Below, piece after piece: positions 6,259 to 9,099 of a DNA stretch of 9,099 bases (the first letter of the stretch is position 1; every line of letters begins with the position of its first letter). The notes beneath the pieces were generated by a model that saw only the letters and a list, made by a program, of their open reading frames with translations, was not told the DNA's origin and made no database searches. The DNA lies in NCBI GenBank assembly GCA_905209725.1, contig CAJLTZ010000088.1, positions 1 to 9,099 on the forward strand, written 5' to 3'. The position numbers and the translations under genes were made by a program. Source of the DNA: an uncultured Muribaculaceae bacterium (GTDB taxonomy: Bacteria; Bacteroidota; Bacteroidia; Bacteroidales; Muribaculaceae).

Positions 6259-6300
6259 GCGAGCTTCGACACCACTTTGTGGATCCGAGGCTCGCTTTTT
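6259..6300 (+). terminator. Strong Rho-independent terminator closing the cargo block
   Basis: The 10-bp stem GCGAGCTTCG (6259-6268) with CGAGGCTCGC (6286-6295), with one G-T pair, is followed by TTTTT (6296-6300). A small CCAC/GTGG inverted repeat lies in the loop. It immediately follows repeat copy C and probably ends the transcript of the defence genes. Confidence 0.88.
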
Positions 6301-6859
6301 ATATGCGGCGTTGTTCCGGCAATGGCTTTCATTTCCAGATATAGGCCGTTACCGTTCTTCGTGGTCCTTTGAGGGAGATTTTATCAACTGAAACACTGAA
6401 CCGTACCGTTGCATCGACTCATTATTGAGGAGATTGTCTTATTTTGGACTTCCTCGGCACAGGCTTCACAGCTAAGATGTTCCGCTTATGCCGTCATGTG
6501 ATTACTTCACGGTTAGATGTGTATTTTGAGCGGAGCGGTCGGCGTTCACTGCCAAATATGCCTTACAGGTTACATGGTTCGGGATTTTGCCGGGGCGTTC
6601 CGCGAGGAACTTTCCTGATAACACGCTCGGAGGCACATTGTATTTACATCGCGAAGTTAGCGTCTTTATCTACGCTCGTCAAGGGCAAGACACGTTCACT
6701 GCAACAATCTTCCTTTTTTCTCCTTGACAAAAAAGAGTATTGCCTTGTGAACCCTTGTCGGCTAACGTGCCTGCGGCACTGATGGGTCAGCCGCATATTC
6801 TGCAATGTAAAACAAACGCGCCCCGGCGCACAGTAAAAAACCTCTTAAACTTCAAAATC
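6301..6859. other. 559-bp stretch without a convincing gene
   Basis: An open frame at 6444-6782 exists, but its product is low-complexity and Arg/Cys/Leu-rich, and I do not accept it. Small hairpins are visible: GTTCC-GCGA-GGAAC (6597-6610, GNRA loop, then TTTCC), GTGCC-TGC-GGCAC (6767-6779) and GCGC-CCCG-GCGC (6818-6829). Two TATTTTG strings (6440-6446 and near 6525) are one base short of the -7 consensus. The segment may be a long leader or hold an unrecognised RNA. Confidence 0.4.
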
Positions 6860-7063
6860 ATGACCCACGTAATGAACATATTCGACAGCTCTCTCAACTC
6901 CAACCGCTCACTCAAATACTACTCAGTGGAAGTAATCACTTTCGACGGCGACAGCTACACGGAAGAAGTAGAAGCCCGCAGCGCCGACGAAGCCCAGGAA
7001 ATCGCAGCTTCAATGTACGACGATGTCGACTACACAATGGTTCAGGGTTGCTTCGCATACTGA
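6860..7063 (+). CDS. Small acidic alpha/beta protein (67 aa), unknown function
   Basis: The ATG at 6860 is chosen over a longer frame opening at 6740: the extra 40 residues look non-coding, and the ATG follows the leader motif AAACTTCAAAAT (6847-6858), which is shared with the gene at 7978. The product has a beta-beta-alpha look: KYYSVEVITFDGDSYTEEVE (about 19-38), a helix with SADEAQEIAASMYDD (40-54), then a short strand. The pattern 'strand, EA.SADEA..IA' is common in small regulators of mobile elements (DpnD/PcfM-like proteins have a similar look), but I would not assign it. There are no membrane segments. GC-rich codon use differs from the cargo upstream. It is followed at 25 bases by a good terminator, so it is a single-gene unit. 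Confidence 0.72.
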   Translation: MTHVMNIFDSSLNSNRSLKYYSVEVITFDGDSYTEEVEARSADEAQEIAASMYDDVDYTMVQGCFAY

Positions 7064-7087
7064 TAAATCTTTCCTCCCTCAAAGGGT

Positions 7088-7116
7088 AGGCTGTCCGCCG
7101 GGGCAGCCTTTCTCTT
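7088..7116 (+). terminator. Rho-independent terminator after the 67-aa gene
   Basis: The 9-bp stem AGGCTGTCC (7088-7096) with GGGCAGCCT (7101-7109), including one G-T pair and a GCCG loop, is followed by TTCTCTTT. Confidence 0.75.
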
Positions 7117-7977
7117 TGCTCATTCATCGCCTCGCGGCTTCCTCCGTTGTATATCGGCTCTCCGGCTCCGCTCTGAGCCGAGGATTGAGCGGTCAGGCCC
7201 TTCGCAAAGGGGCTGCGCCGGGCAGGTGCCTGTCGGCCATCCGAGCTGACCGCTCCGCATCGAGGTTGCCGCTCTTGTTCGGTTGTTTGGGTCATTTCTA
7301 TTGCTTCGGGAGGATGAAACGTGATTGCCGTTGTCGGGAAGATTGTAGCGTATCTCGCAGCCCGAACTTGACTTATGGCCTCGTAGTCTCGCCAACAATA
7401 ATGCTGAGCGCAGCGCGTCAGTTGTCTGCCATATCCATTTGCCTTCGTGAGTCAGAAGTGCGCATCGCCGTTCAGGAGGTCTGACATCCGGCGCGACGGA
7501 CACCGCCGCCGCTTGCCTCGAATCCGGGGCGTTCGGAGTTCCGGGGTCAGCTCCGTATCGGGCGCAAGCACATATAGCACCGCTTCCGGCCTCATCCGCA
7601 TCTCGACAGTCCTTGCCCCGACCTTGAAGACATACCGCTGAACTTGCAGCCTCGATTGAGCAGGGAGTTTCCTGCGTCAGCGTCCGTCCTGACTGCGGAG
7701 CTTCGGATGTTTCAGCCGATTTTTCCTTACGCTCTCCGTTGCTTCATATCGTTCCATATCTCCGTTTTTTGTTGCAGACCGAGCCATTTTTCCTTCACAA
7801 ATTTAGTACGGTCACTCGCTGTCGCAAGGGCAGGTTTGCACTCCGTGTTCCTCCTTTCTTCGCTTCGTTGCAGAAAGGCCATCACCCTTGCTTCCTTCAG
7901 CTCCTTTCGACCGCACTTTTGATTGTTCGTAAAAATCGGGCTTCGGCCCACAAGTCAAACTTCAAAATTTCACAGAT
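7110..7977. other. 868-bp GC-rich stretch without a convincing gene
   Basis: Open frames overlap here on both strands (e.g. 7023-7484 +, 7120-7503 -, 7644-7922 +, 7727-7951 -). Their products are rich in Arg, Ser and Pro and lack domain-like patterns, as expected for GC-rich non-coding DNA. What stands out is potential RNA structure: TCGGCTC (7154-7160) with GAGCCGA (7175-7181), the three-way junction at 7187-7255, GCAGG-GAGTTT-CCTGC (7660-7675) and a GGGC-TTCG-GCCC hairpin (7938-7949). It may be a long leader of the operon at 7978 or contain a non-coding RNA. Confidence 0.45.
7187..7255 (+). ncRNA. Candidate structured RNA: three-way junction
   Basis: P1 is a perfect 10-bp helix, GAGCGGTCAG (7187-7196) with CTGACCGCTC (7246-7255). 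Inside it, P2 is GCCCTT (7197-7202), loop CGCAA, AGGGGC (7208-7213). P3 is GCCG-G-CAG (7217-7225, one bulged G) with CTGTCGGC (7230-7237), loop GTGC. Together these form a compact three-way junction of 69 bases. A further 7-bp hairpin (7154-7181) lies just upstream. I recognise no known RNA family, and the strand is assumed from the gene direction. GC-rich DNA can fold by chance, so confidence is limited. Confidence 0.4.
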
Positions 7978-8262
7978 ATGGCACGTAAAGCTAAAAAATC
8001 AACCGAGAACATCGCAACAGCCGTTTCCCCCACAGTCGAAACTACCGCTCCCGCAACTCCCAAGCTCATCGTGGCTCAGCGCAAGTTCAACCGCTGGTAC
8101 GTCTTCTTTAAGGGCGTGGCCCCCAAAGACAACGTCGGCTGCGGCTGCAAGACCGCCAAGAGCGCTATCCGTTACATGCACCTGCTCAAAGCCCGCTACG
8201 GAGCGACGATTTCCCAAACCATCTACGAACGCCTCCAGTTCGAGGCCGCGAGAGAGGCGTAA
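7978..8262 (+). CDS. Small basic protein (94 aa) with disordered N-terminal tail, unknown function
   Basis: First gene of a likely three-gene operon (7978-8778). The first ~30 residues are Lys/Ala/Thr/Pro-rich and probably disordered (MARKAKK..., then a Thr/Pro stretch). Residues 33-94 form a folded basic domain: QRKFNRWYVFFKG (34-46), a CGC pair (55-57), TAKSAIRYMHLLKARYG (59-75) and a last helix to 94. The basic tail and compact helical domain could bind nucleic acid; this is inference. The leader carries AAACTTCAAAAT (7957-7968), as before the gene at 6860, and a GGGC-TTCG-GCCC hairpin. The stop codon lies in the GTAA loop of an 8-bp hairpin (8251-8270), which may attenuate or couple expression of the next gene. 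I do not recognise the family. Confidence 0.78.
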   Translation: MARKAKKSTENIATAVSPTVETTAPATPKLIVAQRKFNRWYVFFKGVAPKDNVGCGCKTAKSAIRYMHLLKARYGATISQTIYERLQFEAAREA

Positions 8263-8270
8263 GCCTCTTT
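8251..8270 (+). terminator. Hairpin with GUAA loop over the stop codon; weak terminator or attenuator
   Basis: AGAGAGGC (8251-8258) pairs with GCCTCTTT (8263-8270), with one G-T pair. The GTAA tetraloop (8259-8262) is of the stable GNRA type and contains the TAA stop. Only a mixed pyrimidine stretch follows, so termination may be partial and allow read-through into 8309. Confidence 0.4.
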
Positions 8271-8308
8271 CGCTCTCCCCGGAAGTCAGACCTTTAATTC
8301 CTACTGCG

Positions 8309-8512
8309 ATGAAAGAATATATCTGTTACACAAAACAAAGCCATTGGACCTTTTACGCCGACAACGACATAGACGCGATGCGACTGGCCCTTTTCTACTG
8401 CTGGCGCGACGGCGAGGACTTTATAAAAGTAGAGTTCCGAAAAGGTTGCGAGAATTACACGCTCTCCATCTTCCATATCGACAACAACAATCACGAATGT
8501 TTCACCCTCTAA
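8309..8512 (+). CDS. Small soluble protein (67 aa), unknown function
   Basis: The ATG at 8309 is chosen because the frame upstream of it runs antisense-like through the 7978-8262 gene and is not protein-like. The product contains HWTFYADNDIDAMRLALFYCW (12-32): a strand, then a helix starting at an acidic turn. This is the same plan as the 67-aa protein at 6860 (strand, acidic turn, 'A-rich' helix, strand), although I see no close sequence match. The second half is DFIKVEFRKGCENYTLSIFHID (37-58), two more strands. The gene lies 46 bases after the previous gene and 11 before the next, so it is the middle gene of an operon. No membrane segment or catalytic motif. Confidence 0.72.
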   Translation: MKEYICYTKQSHWTFYADNDIDAMRLALFYCWRDGEDFIKVEFRKGCENYTLSIFHIDNNNHECFTL

Positions 8513-8523
8513 TATCCGAAGCA

Positions 8524-8778
8524 ATGGAAATCGACTACAACAAGTTTACCGAACAAGAGCTGCAAATCATCCTCGATGCTGCGCGAACAATAAATTACGG
8601 CTTCGGCTCGCAGTATCCGAGCCAAAGCGAGCAGATGGCTCTCCTGATTGACGACCTGCATTTCCGCATCATCAATCAGATAGTCATTCAGGCGCACAAC
8701 GCTCTCCGCTCGAAGTACATAGCGCGAGGCATCGACCCGGACGCGCCGGACTTCCGTCCCGACCATCTGGAGAAATGA
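8524..8778 (+). CDS. Small helical protein (84 aa), unknown function
   Basis: Last gene of the 7978-8778 operon, starting 11 bases after the previous stop and ending 21 bases before a strong terminator. A longer frame from 8344 overlaps the preceding gene and is rejected. The product is mostly helical: FTEQELQIILDAARTINYGF (8-27), then a helix through MALLIDDLHFRIINQIVIQAHNALRSKYIARG (about 38-69) and an acidic/Pro tail, DPDAPDFRPDH. The helical pattern could be a protein-protein interaction module or a small regulator. No known domain is recognised; GC-rich codon use matches its neighbours. Confidence 0.75.
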   Translation: MEIDYNKFTEQELQIILDAARTINYGFGSQYPSQSEQMALLIDDLHFRIINQIVIQAHNALRSKYIARGIDPDAPDFRPDHLEK

Positions 8779-8799
8779 CTTCTCCAAACCGTCCGTGCA

Positions 8800-8831
8800 G
8801 CGGTTGACCCTCCGGGGTTGACCGCTTTCTC
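8800..8831 (+). terminator. Strong Rho-independent terminator of the small-gene operon
   Basis: GCGGTTGACCC (8800-8810) pairs with GGGTTGACCGC (8815-8825). In RNA the two central U/G positions form wobble pairs, giving an 11-bp helix closed by UCCG, a stable UNCG-type loop. TTTCTC follows. At DNA level it also reads as a GGTTGACC direct repeat. Confidence 0.82.
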
Positions 8832-8854
8832 ACTGTCTTTTATCGGCCACGACT

Positions 8855-8870
8855 GCAAAGTTAACTTTGC
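8855..8870 (+). promoter_or_regulatory. 16-bp perfect palindrome containing a -7 element, at the start codon
   Basis: GCAAAGTTAACTTTGC (8855-8870) is fully self-complementary. Its right half contains TAACTTTG (8862-8869), the Bacteroidota -7 consensus, and by symmetry the other strand carries the same element. The ATG at 8874 is where transcription would be expected to start, so the mRNA would be leaderless. The palindrome could be an operator or a divergent promoter. No clear -33 box is seen. Confidence 0.5.
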
Positions 8871-8873
8871 GGC

Positions 8874-9053
8874 ATGGCACACCGGATTACATACAAGCCC
8901 CAGGGCATCATACTTTCTTCGGCTGTCGGTGAAATCACCGTCGCTGTCGAGGGGGAATATGTCGATGTTACGCTGACCGCCACCGGCGGCATCGTCATAC
9001 TCTCGGAGCGTTACTATGCCCACGGCGGTAATGTAACGCTCTATCCTGAATAA
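8874..9053 (+). CDS. Small beta-rich protein (59 aa), unknown function, possibly leaderless
   Basis: Reading from ATG 8874 gives 59 residues ending in TYR-PRO-GLU. The sequence alternates hydrophobic and polar residues typical of beta strands: MAHRITYKPQGIILSSAV (1-18), EITVAVEGEYVDVTLTATGG (20-39), IVILSERYYAHGGNVTLYPE (40-59). This suggests a small beta-sandwich or beta-roll. There is no signal peptide. The gene is separated from the operon upstream by a strong terminator and sits 3 bases after a -7-element palindrome, so it is probably its own transcription unit. The GC-rich wobble bases fit a real coding sequence and match the neighbouring small genes. I do not recognise the family. It is too short to exclude a chance frame fully. 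Confidence 0.6.
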   Translation: MAHRITYKPQGIILSSAVGEITVAVEGEYVDVTLTATGGIVILSERYYAHGGNVTLYPE

Positions 9054-9070
9054 TTCATAGACCCGCAAAA

Positions 9071-9099
9071 AAAGAACGCCCCTCTTGCATATCTGCAAG
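9071..9099. terminator. Probable terminator cut by the window edge
   Basis: CTTGCA (9084-9089) and TGCAAG (9094-9099) form a 6-bp hairpin at the very end, preceded by an A run and AAGAACGCCCCT (9072-9083). If the sequence beyond the edge continues as AGGGGCGTTCTT, this would be a long bidirectional terminator. Only the first half can be seen. Confidence 0.35.

Noticed and set aside
3468..6259. Repeats A-C as true integron attC sites
   Set aside because: In A and B the outer arms read GTT...AAC, the reverse of the attC polarity (AAC...GTT). The 7-base R core consensus is absent, and no integron integrase is in the window. Only the general architecture is similar.
3468..6259. A CRISPR array
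   Set aside because: Only three imperfect copies, separated by whole genes and not by short spacers.
6444..6782. 112-aa open frame (+)
   Set aside because: Composition is Arg/Leu/Cys/Ser-rich without pattern, there is no promoter or terminator, and it overlaps hairpins.
7120..7503. 127-aa open frame on the minus strand, and overlapping + frames 7023-7484 and 7447-7641
   Set aside because: Long frames arise by chance in GC-rich DNA; the products are rich in Arg, Pro and Ser, and the frames overlap one another on both strands.
7727..7951. 74-aa open frame on the minus strand (contains KFVKEKWLGLQQKTEIWNDM)
   Set aside because: The most protein-like of the minus-strand frames, but no promoter, no helpful context, and it opposes all real genes. 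Kept out unless homologues with codon conservation are found.
7739..8308. N-terminal extension of the 67-aa protein at 8309
   Set aside because: It runs out of frame through the 7978-8262 gene and has low-complexity composition; the ATG at 8309 gives a compact protein.
8688..9098. 136-aa open frame on the minus strand
   Set aside because: It runs antisense through the end of the 84-aa gene, a strong terminator and the 59-aa gene; the product has no family-like pattern.
1..9099. tRNA, rRNA, insertion sequences or transposase genes
   Set aside because: I looked for T-loop-like signatures, terminal inverted repeats with transposase frames, and recombinase motifs, and saw none that hold up.

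Overview
This window looks like part of a mobile or accessory region from a member of the Bacteroidota, most likely a gut Bacteroidales. The evidence is the Bacteroidota-type -7 promoter element (TAnnTTTG at 464-471, 874-881 and 8862-8869), almost no Shine-Dalgarno sequences, short A/T-rich leaders directly before ATG, and many small stand-alone genes of the kind found in Bacteroidales conjugative elements. No relaxase, integrase, transposase, replication gene, tRNA or rRNA is visible, so the type of element is inferred, not shown.

Layout. (1) 1-820: a Cys-rich zinc-ribbon-like protein without a clear start codon (about 99-404), then a very acidic 88-aa protein (504-770) with its own promoter and a strong terminator. 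(2) 820-6300: cargo of lower GC. A Type II restriction-modification pair (C5 cytosine methyltransferase 1024-2322, overlapping NgoBV-like endonuclease 2315-3064) is followed by four co-directional genes: two unrecognised proteins (3077-3481, 3552-4136), an AbiTii-domain protein (4202-5146) and a membrane protein with Sel1-like repeats (5239-6174). A strong terminator (6259-6300) closes the block. It reads as a small defence island. (3) 6300-9099: GC-richer backbone of tiny genes (6860-7063; 7978-8262, 8309-8512 and 8524-8778 as a likely operon; 8874-9053), with good terminators and long stretches without genes, one of which can fold into a compact three-way-junction RNA (7187-7255).

The most interesting feature is a family of about 60-90 bp structured direct repeats between the cargo genes (cores at 3503-3533, 5190-5220 and 6213-6243). 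The cores align without gaps at 24/31 (A-B) and 25/31 (B-C) positions. They carry a small hairpin whose stem shows compensatory changes, and two copies run up to the ATG of the next gene. The arrangement resembles a gene-cassette array, but the repeats lack the integron attC consensus and no integrase is present.

How the parts may work together: the R-M pair gives sequence-specific DNA defence. The AbiTii and Sel1/membrane genes are plausible additional anti-phage modules. The repeats may be the means by which such genes are gained or lost, or a shared RNA control element. The backbone genes at both ends of the cargo share an A/C/T-rich leader motif (484-495, 6847-6858, 7957-7968), which suggests that the cargo was inserted between genes of a single element.
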